Origin: Rahnella bonaserana
GTDB lineage: Bacteria; Pseudomonadota; Gammaproteobacteria; Enterobacterales; Enterobacteriaceae
NCBI RefSeq assembly: GCF_019049675.1
Contig: NZ_JAFMOW010000046.1
Location: forward strand, 1-64,000
Reading direction: 5' to 3'
Length of the DNA: 64,000 bases
The notes under the pieces are model-generated. The model was not told the origin of the DNA, did no database searches, and saw only the letters and a list, made by a program, of their open reading frames with translations. The position numbers were made by a program, and so were the translations under genes. Of this stretch, positions 18,473-28,107 are shown in pieces (the stretch's first letter is position 1; each line of letters opens with the position of its first letter).

Positions 18473-19665
18473 TCGTTACCCCCTTCTTTGTCCAGAGCCT
18501 GAAGCAGCATGGCTTTGGAAATAATGCCGATATAGTTATTGTCCTCATTGATCACCGGTACGGCGCAAGGCGCGGCGGCGACATGAGAAATCAGTTCGCT
18601 GAGCGGCATGTCTGCCTGCACGGCTGCCGGAGAATCCAGCAGGGCGCTTTCCAGCGACTGATTGGCTTTCAGCGCGGTTTTCAGGGATTCAATCGACACC
18701 ACGCCGATGAATTTCTGTCCACGTTCAAGCACATAACCATATTCGCGGTCTTCGTCTTCGAGCAGCTTGAGGGCGGCACGGGGACCAAAACCGGGGGTTT
18801 TACGAATAAGCGCGCCGCGACGGCGGGCAATGTCTTTGGCACTGAAGACCTGGCTGATATCAACGCCACGGAAGAAGGTGCGCACATAGTCGTTGGCCGG
18901 ATTATTCAGAATGTCTTCCGGCGTGCCGACCTGCACCACTTCGCCGCCCTGCATAATGGCGATACGGTCGCCGATGCGCATGGCTTCGTCCAGATCATGG
19001 GAAATAAACACGATGGTGCGCTGATGCTGAGCCTGTAGCTTCACCAGCTCATCCTGCATTTCAGTACGAATTAACGGATCGAGTGCCGAGAAGGCTTCAT
19101 CCATCAGCAGAATGTCAGGGTTGTTGGCCATGGCGCGGGCTAAGCCGACACGCTGGCGCATACCGCCCGACAATTCATCAGGATAAGAGTTGGCATAGTT
19201 TTCCAGCCCGACCTGACGCAGGGCGTCAATCGCTTTGGCATTGCGTTCTTCCACCGGCACACCGGCCAGTTCCATACCAAACGCGGTGTTATTCAACACG
19301 GTCAGGTGTGGCATCAGCGCAAAGGACTGAAAGACCATACTGATTTTACTGCGGCGCACCTGGCGCAATTTTGCTTCTGAGATTTTGGCGATATCTTCGC
19401 CGTCGATCAGGACTTCGCCACGGGTGGGCTCTATCAGACGATTGAGAAGGCGTACCATGGTGGATTTACCGGAACCGGATAACCCCATGATGACGAAAAT
19501 CTCGCCTTCTTCAATGGCCAGACTGGCATTCTTAACGCCAAGTGAAAGACCGGTTTTCTCAAAAATTTCTTCTTTACCCTTGCCTGCATCGATCATCTTG
19601 AAAGCGCGATCCGGGTTTTCGCCAAATACCTTATAAAGATTCTTTACTTCGATTTTAATTGCCAT
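18469..19665 (-). CDS. proV: Glycine betaine/proline betaine ABC ATPase ProV
   Basis: ATPase of the ProU importer. Walker [11 protein letters not shown]-loop [14 protein letters not shown], signature [14 protein letters not shown], Walker [14 protein letters not shown], and switch histidine FISHDLDEA are all present. After residue 275 follow two CBS domains, the osmosensing module of this transporter class, including [16 protein letters not shown] and [15 protein letters not shown]. 398 aa versus 400 in E. coli. First gene of proV-proW-proX-proX. Confidence 0.97.
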   Translation of the reverse strand: MAIKIEVKNLYKVFGENPDRAFKMIDAGKGKEEIFEKTGLSLGVKNASLAIEEGEIFVIMGLSGSGKSTMVRLLNRLIEPTRGEVLIDGEDIAKISEAKLRQVRRSKISMVFQSFALMPHLTVLNNTAFGMELAGVPVEERNAKAIDALRQVGLENYANSYPDELSGGMRQRVGLARAMANNPDILLMDEAFSALDPLIRTEMQDELVKLQAQHQRTIVFISHDLDEAMRIGDRIAIMQGGEVVQVGTPEDILNNPANDYVRTFFRGVDISQVFSAKDIARRRGALIRKTPGFGPRAALKLLEDEDREYGYVLERGQKFIGVVSIESLKTALKANQSLESALLDSPAAVQADMPLSELISHVAAAPCAVPVINEDNNYIGIISKAMLLQALDKEGGNE

Positions 19666-20252
19666 GCAATGTGCATTCCTTGGATATAAATAGCCGTATC
19701 GGCTCGATGTCTAGTTTTTGTGTTGGACCGTATAAGATTTTGCCTGTAACAAAATAGTGAACGCTTTATACCCTAACACATCGAAATTCTGAGACAAGTC
19801 TCAATGTTTCTGGAGAATATTCGTGTTTGTGTTTCGGGATACGTATTTATGTGTATCTGGCTTGTCTAATTTTGTCTGGATCCACTGACATTTTATGACA
19901 ATTCCAATTGCTTCATATTGGGCGGTTTTTCGGAGCGTTTAAATTAAACGAATGACTCTGAATATATAGTTATCAGACTGATTTTAATGATTTTTTATTG
20001 TTTTGATTTTGTCGGGTTTTTATCATTAATAATTGCAGGGAATTTAACCGGATAATGTGAATTTCTGCAGTGTATTTTACAGGTGTAAATAGTGATTTCG
20101 GCGCGGGGGATGAACGGTGAATTTACCGGTTGTCTGAAAGAGGAGATTGAGTTGATATAACGGCATGATTCAGCGGGAAGGAGGGTAATTTGCCGGTGCG
20201 GGCACCGGCGATGGTTGCGAAATTCGTCACACAAAACAGAGAGAATTCAGCC
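19666..20252. other. AT-rich proU upstream region, no gene
   Basis: 587 bp between proV and the response regulator gene contain no credible coding sequence. The stretch is distinctly AT-rich compared with the flanking genes, in keeping with H-NS control of proU known in E. coli. It holds the candidate proU promoter described separately. Confidence 0.6.
19770..19797 (-). promoter_or_regulatory. Candidate proU promoter
   Basis: On the minus strand TTGTCT, 16 bp, TAGGGT, placing transcription start about 98 nt before proV. The unusual -10 element and 16-bp spacing resemble the osmoregulated P2 promoter of E. coli proU. The -35 sits inside a GAGACTTGTCTC dyad. Confidence 0.5.
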
Positions 20253-20966
20253 TCAGGCCTCAGAATTTTTCGTGACGGCTATTTTCCGGTAGAGGCGGCG
20301 GGGATGGCCGATATTTCCGTACTGCATCTCGACACCGATAAAGCCAATTTCTACGCAATATTCCAGATAACGACGGCCTGTCGTTTTGCTGATCCCGACT
20401 TCCTCAACGACCTCTTCAACCGACCAGCTGACGTCCGGTTTCGCGGTAAACACGCGCTGAACCAGTTCGAGTGTATTGGGCTCGATCCCTTTGGCTGAAG
20501 GGGCTGCCGGTGTATCGCTGGCGGGCAGATTGAACAACTTATCCAGGGCCCGCTGATCGACCACTTTCACATTACGCAGCGTTTGCACCAGTTGCATAAA
20601 ACGTTCCAGTGAACTTTGCAGCCGGTGGAAAGACACCGGTTTGATAATGTAATCGAACGCGCCGCTGCGCATCGCCTGACTACAGGTTTGCATATCGCTG
20701 GCCGCGGTAATGAAAATCACCGAGCAATCGAAGCTTTTCAGTAGCGGACTGTTGATTAAATCCACACCCTGACCGTCCGGCAAATAGTTATCGAGCAGAA
20801 TCAGCCGTGGTTCATGCAGGCGCAGCAATGAGCGCGCCTGTTCCAGCGTGGCGGCGATGCCCACAACACGCAGATTGAAATTTTGCTCGATAAAATCGCG
20901 GTGCAGACCGGCCAGATGCGGCTCGTCTTCCACAATCACGACGTCGAGTGCGCTACTGTTATTCAT
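20253..20966 (-). CDS. Response regulator, CitB/DpiA/DcuR family
   Basis: DNA-binding output half of a two-component system for organic acids. Receiver domain at residues 1-125 with acidic pocket VEDE, phosphoacceptor Asp59 (LILLDN) followed by YLPDGQG, Thr in FITAASD and Lys in DYIIKP. The C-terminal helix-turn-helix has the family pattern SVEEVVEEVGISKTTGRRYLEYC. Overlaps the sensor kinase gene by 8 bp, so the pair is co-translated. Closest in pattern to DpiA/CitB. The likely target is the divergent 2-hydroxycarboxylate transporter gene. Confidence 0.88.
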   Translation of the reverse strand: MNNSSALDVVIVEDEPHLAGLHRDFIEQNFNLRVVGIAATLEQARSLLRLHEPRLILLDNYLPDGQGVDLINSPLLKSFDCSVIFITAASDMQTCSQAMRSGAFDYIIKPVSFHRLQSSLERFMQLVQTLRNVKVVDQRALDKLFNLPASDTPAAPSAKGIEPNTLELVQRVFTAKPDVSWSVEEVVEEVGISKTTGRRYLEYCVEIGFIGVEMQYGNIGHPRRLYRKIAVTKNSEA

Positions 20967-22611
20967 GGTTCTGTCCTGTTAAAGCGTCAGCCGGATACGG
21001 GATAAAGACTGAAAATATCGTACCTTGCGGCGTGTTGTCTGAGATTTCGATGCTGCCGCCGGCCTGACGGACATATCCGGCCACCAGATAAAGTCCGATA
21101 CCATGTTCTGCGCCGGTCGCGTCATGGTCGCCTGAGGGCTTGCTCGTCACGCCCTGTTCAAACAGACGAGGTTTCAGGTCATCATCCACGCCGCTGCCCT
21201 GATCGGCGACTTCAATCAGCAGCTCCTGATTCCTGTCTGAAATATACAGTTCGACTGGCGCAGAAGGCATCAGCGCTTTGAGCGTGGCATCCACAGCGTT
21301 ATCCAGCAGATTACCGACCACCGACATCAGCTCGGTTTCAGTGATAGCCGCCGGAATGCGGGTGAGCTGGCAGGCGGGATCGAAACTGAGTTCAACGCCT
21401 TTTTCGCGTGCACTGACATATTTCCCTAACAGCAAGCCGCAAAGTGCCGGCGAGGTAAATCGCGCCGAAACGAAATCCAGCACTGCCTGCGCGCCTTCCG
21501 ACTGCGCCTGAATATAGTGCATCGCATCGTCGTAACGCTGCATTTGCAGCAAACCGGCCAGTGTCGCGGTCCAGTTCAGCTGTTCGTGGCGCATGATCCG
21601 CAGATTGTCCGCGTAGCGTTTTACCTGACTCAGCTGGCTGCTCAGTGTATTAATGTCATTTTTATCGCGGAAACTGAACACCCAGCCGCTTTCTTTGCCC
21701 GGTTCCAGTTCTATCGGGACGCGGTTGACGATCACCTGTCTCTGATTCAGTACCGTAATCTGATCGTGCTGGCTATTATTTTCACTGATACCGCTTTGTG
21801 TGAAGAAAGTGGGCGGCGTCTCAAGCACTTCCGCCAGCGGTTTACCCAGCAGTTCATTTTCTGGCTGATGGATATCAAGCAACTCGCGTGCGGCACGGTT
21901 GATGGAAATCAGCTGCTTTTGGGCATTGACCGCGAATACGCCTTCGTACATGGCTTCCAGTAACGCTTTTTGCTGGCGAACCAGCAGCGCGATATCTTTG
22001 GGTTCCAGCCAGAACATCTGTTTTTTGACGTTGCGGGTAAACATCCACGAAAAAATAAACAGCAGTAATAAAAGAAGCAAACCGTATAAAGCAGCCTGGG
22101 CCAGACGATGGCCATTAATATTATCAATATAAGAGGTGAGGTAGCCGACGGAGACAATACCGATAACCCGATTATCCTCATCCAGGATTGGCGCTTTACT
22201 GCGCAATGACACACCGATGCCGCCTTGCCGCACAGAAATAATGGTTTTACCCGCCAGCACCCCGGCGTTATCTCCGCCAATCATCGGCAGGTCGATCCGC
22301 TCCGGCGATTGTGAATGATAAAGATGCAGCTCACGGGTATCGCCGATGACGATATAACTGGCATCGCTTTTATCGCTTAAAGGCTGGATAAGTCGGGCGA
22401 TCCCGGCGATATCCCGCGCCTGAACCTTCTGCGCCAGTCCAGGCATCAGCGCGATTTCACTGGCCTGAACGCGTGCGCGCTGGCCGAGGTCGTGATGCAA
22501 CTGACGATCGATGATATGAAATAAAATAGCGCCCAGCAGTGCCAGCAATAGGCAGGAAAATACCACCAGAGATAAAAAGAGTTTTACCTGAAAAGGCATT
22601 CGGAGTTTCAT
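20959..22611 (-). CDS. Sensor histidine kinase, CitA/DcuS family
   Basis: Membrane sensor for a C4- or C6-carboxylate. Transmembrane helix 1 (residues 9-31), periplasmic PAS-like ligand domain (about 32-170), transmembrane helix 2 (about 172-193), cytoplasmic PAS (about 205-315), then the kinase core: H-box LRIMRHEQLN with His342, N-box VVGNLLDNAVDAT, G1 VADQGSGVDD and G2 HGIGLYLVAGYVRQAGG. 550 aa from MKLRMPFQ, which has CAGG upstream; 17 additional upstream codons are unsupported. Ligand identity cannot be read from the sequence; citrate or malate fit the neighbouring transporter. Confidence 0.88.
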   Translation of the reverse strand: MKLRMPFQVKLFLSLVVFSCLLLALLGAILFHIIDRQLHHDLGQRARVQASEIALMPGLAQKVQARDIAGIARLIQPLSDKSDASYIVIGDTRELHLYHSQSPERIDLPMIGGDNAGVLAGKTIISVRQGGIGVSLRSKAPILDEDNRVIGIVSVGYLTSYIDNINGHRLAQAALYGLLLLLLLFIFSWMFTRNVKKQMFWLEPKDIALLVRQQKALLEAMYEGVFAVNAQKQLISINRAARELLDIHQPENELLGKPLAEVLETPPTFFTQSGISENNSQHDQITVLNQRQVIVNRVPIELEPGKESGWVFSFRDKNDINTLSSQLSQVKRYADNLRIMRHEQLNWTATLAGLLQMQRYDDAMHYIQAQSEGAQAVLDFVSARFTSPALCGLLLGKYVSAREKGVELSFDPACQLTRIPAAITETELMSVVGNLLDNAVDATLKALMPSAPVELYISDRNQELLIEVADQGSGVDDDLKPRLFEQGVTSKPSGDHDATGAEHGIGLYLVAGYVRQAGGSIEISDNTPQGTIFSVFIPYPADALTGQNHE

Positions 22612-22931
22612 ACGGCCTGCAGTAAGATTAATGTAAAGACATACATTGAATAAGCGTACCACGGGTCAGCAGGGGCGGTAATCGGGCAAAGACAGAGTTG
22701 TGAACAGGCAATATAAATACCGGTAAATTCACTCAGTGATTACAAGGGTAATAGGGTTTTTTACTACTAATCTGATAATCCTTATAAATCAAATAGCATT
22801 AACTCCATAAACACCATAACAACCTTAATCCCTGCGGTTTTAATTTGAACAAACTCACATCCGGCTGACATGCTGTTTTCTTATGCTCAGAACATCAATA
22901 AGAAAAGTATTTATAAGAAAGAGGCAATGTC
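22612..22931. promoter_or_regulatory. Divergent promoter region, sensor kinase/2HCT transporter
   Basis: 320 bp with no gene, AT-rich, containing the promoters of both divergent units. CitB-type regulators bind AT-rich sites, and this is the natural place for them, but no clear repeat was recognised. The transporter gene has the ribosome-binding site GAGG just upstream. Confidence 0.5.
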
Positions 22932-24287
22932 ATGAGCACAACCGACGATTCCTACATCGCAGTCAAAGAAAAGAAAACCTCCGGGCTTTCAGCCAGGCAA
23001 AAATGGTGGCACATTCTTGATAACTACAAGATAGGCATTATCCCGCTGCCTTTCTTCCTGCTTGCCGGTGTGCTGATCCTGCTCGACTGTCTGAACGGTA
23101 AATTACCCAGCGACATTGTGGTGATGGTTGCCACACTGGCCTTCTTTGGTTTTGCCTGTGGCGAATTCGGCAAACGCTTACCCGTCGTCGGCAAACTCGG
23201 TGCGGCGGCGATTTGCGCCACCTTTATTCCTTCGGCGATGGTGCATTACGGTTTGCTGCCGGATGTCGTGGTGGATTCCACGGTCAAATTCTATAAATCT
23301 ACCAATATTCTGTATCTCTACATTTGCTGCATTATCGTCGGCAGCATCATGAGCATGAACCGTCAGGTGCTGATCCAGGGCTTTATGCGCATTTTCGTGC
23401 CGATGCTGTGTGGCGAAGTGGTCGGGATGATCGCCGGTATGGCGATGGGCACCGTCTTAGGTTTACCGCCGATGCAAACTTTCTTCTTCCTCATCCTGCC
23501 GATCATGGCCGGTGGCGTGGGGGAGGGCGCGATCCCGCTGTCGATGGGGTATGCGACCATTCTGCATATGGAGCAGGGGGTGGCACTGGGACGGATTCTG
23601 CCGATCGTGATGCTGGGCGGTCTGACGGCGATTGTGCTGGCGGGTGTGCTAAATCAGCTGGGGAAACGCTACCCGCACCTGACCGGCGAAGGTCAGCTGA
23701 TGCCGTCGAAAAAAGGTGAACTGGGCAGCGGGACTGACGAGTTCGAAGGGAATCCGGGCGTGAATGCGCTGGCCTGTGGCGCGCTGCTGGCGATCCTGCT
23801 TTACATGGTCGGGATGCTCGGCCAGAAATGGATCGGCCTGCCTGCACCGGTCGGCATGTTATTCGCGGCAGTACTGGTAAAACTGGCGAATGGCATTTCA
23901 CCGACCATTCAGCACGGCTCGATGACGGTATATAAATTCTTCCGCACCGCAGTGACCTATCCGGTGCTGTTCGCGGTGGGCGTGGCGATTACGCCGTGGC
24001 AGGAACTGATCAACGCCTTTACCGTACAAAACCTGCTGGTGATCGTGACTACCGTGCTGGCGCTGGTCGGCACCGGTTTCTACGTTGGCAAGAAAATCGG
24101 TATGCATCCGATTGATGTGGCGATTGTTTCCTGCTGCCAGAGCGGACAGGGCGGTACCGGTGACGTGGCGATTCTGACTTCCGGTAACCGTATGACGCTG
24201 ATGCCTTTCGCGCAAATCGCTACCCGCATCGGTGGTGCAATCAACGTATCAGTCGGATTATTTGTGCTGGCGAAATTCTTTTCATAA
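22932..24287 (+). CDS. 2-hydroxycarboxylate transporter (CitS/MaeN-like)
   Basis: Secondary, probably Na+-coupled, carrier for citrate, malate or related 2-hydroxy acids in the inner membrane. 451 aa with about 11 hydrophobic segments. Both reentrant-loop glycine motifs of the 2HCT family are visible: PIMAGGVGEGAIPLS (around residue 195) and CQSGQGGTGDVAIL (around 403), followed by NRMTLMPFAQIATRIGGA. The loop segment KIGIIPLPFFLL resembles Bacillus MaeN/CimH. The divergent CitA/CitB-type system is the expected regulator. Whether the substrate is citrate or malate cannot be decided here; citrate lyase or malate enzyme genes are not adjacent. Confidence 0.9.
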   Translation: MSTTDDSYIAVKEKKTSGLSARQKWWHILDNYKIGIIPLPFFLLAGVLILLDCLNGKLPSDIVVMVATLAFFGFACGEFGKRLPVVGKLGAAAICATFIPSAMVHYGLLPDVVVDSTVKFYKSTNILYLYICCIIVGSIMSMNRQVLIQGFMRIFVPMLCGEVVGMIAGMAMGTVLGLPPMQTFFFLILPIMAGGVGEGAIPLSMGYATILHMEQGVALGRILPIVMLGGLTAIVLAGVLNQLGKRYPHLTGEGQLMPSKKGELGSGTDEFEGNPGVNALACGALLAILLYMVGMLGQKWIGLPAPVGMLFAAVLVKLANGISPTIQHGSMTVYKFFRTAVTYPVLFAVGVAITPWQELINAFTVQNLLVIVTTVLALVGTGFYVGKKIGMHPIDVAIVSCCQSGQGGTGDVAILTSGNRMTLMPFAQIATRIGGAINVSVGLFVLAKFFS

Positions 24288-24296
24288 TCCCCGTAA

Positions 24297-24325
24297 CAGC
24301 CCCTTTCTCCGAAGGGGCTGGTTTC
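24297..24325 (+). terminator. Terminator after the 2HCT transporter gene
   Basis: Perfect 9-bp stem CAGCCCCTT/AAGGGGCTG with a 6-nt loop and a short GTTT tail. Confidence 0.65.
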
Positions 24326-24480
24326 ACTGAGAAAAATCCGCAGTCCAAAAGTGGACGAAAAATAGCCGGATTATTTCACTTTACCTGGTTATTATTTGCG
24401 CACTCAGCGACGAGTCACCCGCCCCGAGAGCCGGTTACCACGTAAGGAAGAGCACTATTTTTTAACGAAAGAATCCACGC

Positions 24481-25041
24481 ATGTTCCGTATTAAATCACT
24501 TATTTCTGCCTTACTGATTCTTGTCACCGGTTTATTCAGCATCCACTCCTTTGCTTTTGATTTGCCCAAAGAATTTGAGTCTGTGGATACTTATACATTT
24601 TTCCACAGCGGCCGTTTTGATGGACAAGGTTCCGCCGTGACTGCGGTAAACAGGGGCAACTCAGAAAATATCAAAAACGCCCTGCTGGCTGAATATCCGC
24701 GCTGGAAAGGGACGCATTACCGCTGGGGCGGATCCACGCACAAAGGCGTCGATTGTTCGGCGCTGATGCAACATCTTTTCCGGGATTCCCTGCAAAAAAG
24801 TCTGCCGAGAACCACGTTTCAGCAAATCAGGAACGGCAGAAAAGTGAGTAAAAATAACCTGAAACCGGGGGATTTAGTCTTTTTCAAAACGTCGCCTGGC
24901 GATCGTCATGTCGGTGTGTATGTCGGGGATCATCAGTTTATTCATGCCTCGAAAATTGAAGGCGTTACGATTTCATCACTGGATAATCAGTACTGGGTCG
25001 ATCATTACGAAACAGCGCGCCGTCTGGTATTAATCAGCTGA
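24481..25041 (+). CDS. Secreted NlpC/P60-family peptidase (C40)
   Basis: Probable peptidoglycan endopeptidase of the MepS/Spr type acting in the periplasm. Signal peptide of about 25 residues ending SFA, without a lipobox, so unlike MepS it is predicted soluble. Catalytic Cys92 in GVDCSALMQ, His143 in GDRHVGVYVG and His155 in FIHAS form the expected triad; YRWGGSTHKG precedes the cysteine. 186 aa. The leader between the transporter terminator and this gene is 150 bp without features; no strong Shine-Dalgarno is visible before the ATG. Exact substrate bond is unknown. Confidence 0.85.
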   Translation: MFRIKSLISALLILVTGLFSIHSFAFDLPKEFESVDTYTFFHSGRFDGQGSAVTAVNRGNSENIKNALLAEYPRWKGTHYRWGGSTHKGVDCSALMQHLFRDSLQKSLPRTTFQQIRNGRKVSKNNLKPGDLVFFKTSPGDRHVGVYVGDHQFIHASKIEGVTISSLDNQYWVDHYETARRLVLIS

Positions 25042-25209
25042 TCAGCACAAGCTTTAATAAATAATTCTCTTTTTAATGTTATGAATTTTCAGGATTAAAT
25101 TCACGATTAATTAATGCTTTATAATCTATTAATTAGAAGCATGTTTTAGTGTTGTATATAATCGCTTTTCATTTTTTGTTTAATACAATATTCCAGGATT
25201 AAGATTTTT

Positions 25210-25761
25210 ATGCAATCTGTCATTCATCGCCGTATTACCAGGACGCTCGCGTTAGTTATTTTAGCGGGGGGGTTACTCTCCGGGTGTGATTCAAAAACTG
25301 TTGGGGAAAAAGAAGTGAAATTCGTAAATATTGAACAAGTCGTCAATGAGTCAGGTCTTGCCGCCAAACAAAAAACGCATCTCGAAGCGGTCTACAAGAG
25401 CCTTCAGGGCACGGCTAAACAAGCGGAAGAACTCTATAAAACAATGACGCCAGAAAAAGCTGCACAGGTTCGTCAGGCTGATACTAAGGCGCTGAATGCT
25501 CAATGGCAGGTGCAGATGCAAGCGGCACGTCAGGTTGTTGCCGATCAGGTTAAAAAGACTGCGGAACAATACCGTATTGCACATAAAATTGGCGCGATTC
25601 TCCCTGCCCAAACCACAGTGAGTTATTCGAAAGATTTAGATATTAGTGCTGATCTGGCGGCTCAGTTGAAAACTGAAAAAGTGACTTTTGGTGAAATGCC
25701 AACATTAACAACGAAAGTGCCAGCACAGCCAGCGGCTAAAAAACCGGAAGCCAAAAAATAA
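25210..25761 (+). CDS. Skp/OmpH-like lipoprotein
   Basis: Predicted outer membrane lipoprotein: lipobox LLSGC with Cys26. The mature part begins with a beta-strand and helical region (KFVNIEQVVNESGLAAKQKTH), continues as a charged, Gln/Lys/Ala-rich helix about 90 residues long, then returns to a strand VSYSKDLDISADLAAQLK, which is the layout of the periplasmic chaperone Skp/OmpH. The tail is Pro/Ala/Lys-rich (PAQPAAKKPEAKK). The similarity is structural pattern only; a chaperone role is inference. Moderately AT-rich with an AT-rich upstream region, possibly acquired. Confidence 0.65.
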   Translation: MQSVIHRRITRTLALVILAGGLLSGCDSKTVGEKEVKFVNIEQVVNESGLAAKQKTHLEAVYKSLQGTAKQAEELYKTMTPEKAAQVRQADTKALNAQWQVQMQAARQVVADQVKKTAEQYRIAHKIGAILPAQTTVSYSKDLDISADLAAQLKTEKVTFGEMPTLTTKVPAQPAAKKPEAKK

Positions 25762-25801
25762 TTCCGTTGTTTTTGCAGTCTCTGTGTTCTTTACCCTTTC
25801 C

Positions 25802-25851
25802 TCAGAGTCTGAATTAACGTTTTAATTTCTTAGCATTAATTCAGACTCTGA
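25802..25851. terminator. Long inverted repeat between convergent genes
   Basis: Perfect 16-bp arms TCAGAGTCTGAATTAA/TTAATTCAGACTCTGA with an 18-nt AT-rich loop, sited between the stop codons of the lipoprotein gene and the reductase gene. Probably a shared terminator; the flanking T runs are short. Confidence 0.55.
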
Positions 25852-25862
25852 TCTTTAGGGTG

Positions 25863-26903
25863 CTACTTATCTGACGAAGCCTGCCACAGATTTAATTCGC
25901 CATCTGCCACATGTTTATCAATCGCTGCAAGTTCTTCTGCGGTGAAACGCAGATTGTCCAGCGCCCTGACGTTTTCATCCAGTTGTTCAGGACGGCTGGC
26001 GCCAATCAGCACTGACGTCACGCGGTTGTCTTTCAGCAGCCAGCTCAGCGCCATCTGCGCCATCGTCTGCCCGCGCTGTTGCGCCATTTCATTGAGCAAC
26101 CGCAGGCTGTTCAAGTTTTCCTCTGACAGCATTTTGGCATTCAGCCCGCGCACTTTATTCCCTTCCACCTGCATCCGCGAACCCTCCGGAATACCGTTGA
26201 GGTATTTGCCGGTCAGCAGCCCCTGTGCCAGCGGTGTAAAGGCAATGCAGCCCGCGCCGTTTTGTTCCAGCGTATCCAGCAAACCGCTCTTATCGACCCA
26301 GCGGTTCAGCAGATTGTAAGAAGGCTGATGGATAAGCAGCGGCACTTTCAGCTCGCGCAACAGTGCAGCCATTTTCTGCGTACGTTCCGGCGAATAAGAC
26401 GAAATCCCGACATACAACGCTTTGCCACTTTGCACGGCGTAAGCCAGCGCTGCTGCAGTTTCTTCCATCGGCGTTTCCTCATCCACGCGATGAGAATAGA
26501 AGATATCAATGTAATCCAGCCCCATACGTTGCAGGCTTTGATCAAGGCTTGCCAGCAGATATTTGCGTGAACCGCCGGAGCCGTACGGGCCTGGCCACAT
26601 GTCATAACCGGCTTTGGTCGAGATGATCAGCTCATCGCGGTACGGGGCGAAATCCTGCTTCAGCAATCTGCCAAAATTCTCTTCGGCTGAACCCGGAGGC
26701 GGGCCGTAGTTATTCGCCAGATCAAAATGAGTGATGCCTAAATCAAAAGCTTTATGCAGTAATGCGCGCTGAGATTCCAGCTGGCTGACATGGCCGAAGC
26801 TGTGCCAGAGGCCAAGAGACAGAGCAGGGAGTTTTAAACCGCTCTGACCGCAGCGGCGGAATTGCATGGTTTCATAGCGGGAGGGTAAGGCCGTGTAAGG
26901 CAT
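25863..26903 (-). CDS. yghZ: YghZ-type aldo-keto reductase
   Basis: NADPH-dependent reductase; the E. coli homologue (Gpr) reduces L-glyceraldehyde 3-phosphate and methylglyoxal. (beta/alpha)8 barrel with AKR tetrad: Asp in HFDLANNYGPPPGSAE, Tyr in the same loop, Lys in ISTKAGYDMWPGPYGSGG, His in IFYSHRVDEETP. Cofactor-binding end SVLIGASRPEQLDENV. 346 aa, the E. coli length, with the same C-terminal LNLWQASSDK. In E. coli yghZ lies elsewhere, so here it belongs to the accessory block between proV and nrdF. Confidence 0.93.
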   Translation of the reverse strand: MPYTALPSRYETMQFRRCGQSGLKLPALSLGLWHSFGHVSQLESQRALLHKAFDLGITHFDLANNYGPPPGSAEENFGRLLKQDFAPYRDELIISTKAGYDMWPGPYGSGGSRKYLLASLDQSLQRMGLDYIDIFYSHRVDEETPMEETAAALAYAVQSGKALYVGISSYSPERTQKMAALLRELKVPLLIHQPSYNLLNRWVDKSGLLDTLEQNGAGCIAFTPLAQGLLTGKYLNGIPEGSRMQVEGNKVRGLNAKMLSEENLNSLRLLNEMAQQRGQTMAQMALSWLLKDNRVTSVLIGASRPEQLDENVRALDNLRFTAEELAAIDKHVADGELNLWQASSDK

Positions 26904-26923
26904 GATGTTTCCTTCTTTGTTTC

Positions 26924-27042
26924 CTCGTCATATTTCAAGCTGCAGGTGCGTTGGCTGCGCTTACTCACTCTGGTCACATAGTTATCTATGCTCCCAGCAT
27001 GAGCAAGCTTGCCGCCTGCCTGCAACTCGAACTATTTAGAGG
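26924..27042. repeat. ERIC element
   Basis: About 119 bp matching the ERIC/IRU consensus: left end CGTCATATTTCAAGCTGCAG, internal GTGCGTTGGCTGCGCTTACTC, and right end GCCGCCTGCCTGCAACTCGA followed by ACTATTTAGA. The termini form an imperfect inverted repeat. It sits between yghZ and nrdF, at the edge of the accessory block. Confidence 0.85.
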
Positions 27043-27102
27043 AAGTAGGGTTATTTTTGAAACACTGTTTTTATTGTAACCCTTGAAGAAATAACGGCAA
27101 CA

Positions 27103-28089
<987 letters not shown>

Positions 28090-28107
28090 TTAAGTCCTTT
28101 CAATCGG

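Noticed and set aside
24345-24362. GTCCA/TGGAC mini-hairpin before the NlpC gene
   Set aside because: Five base pairs with a 4-nt loop is within chance in this AT-rich region.
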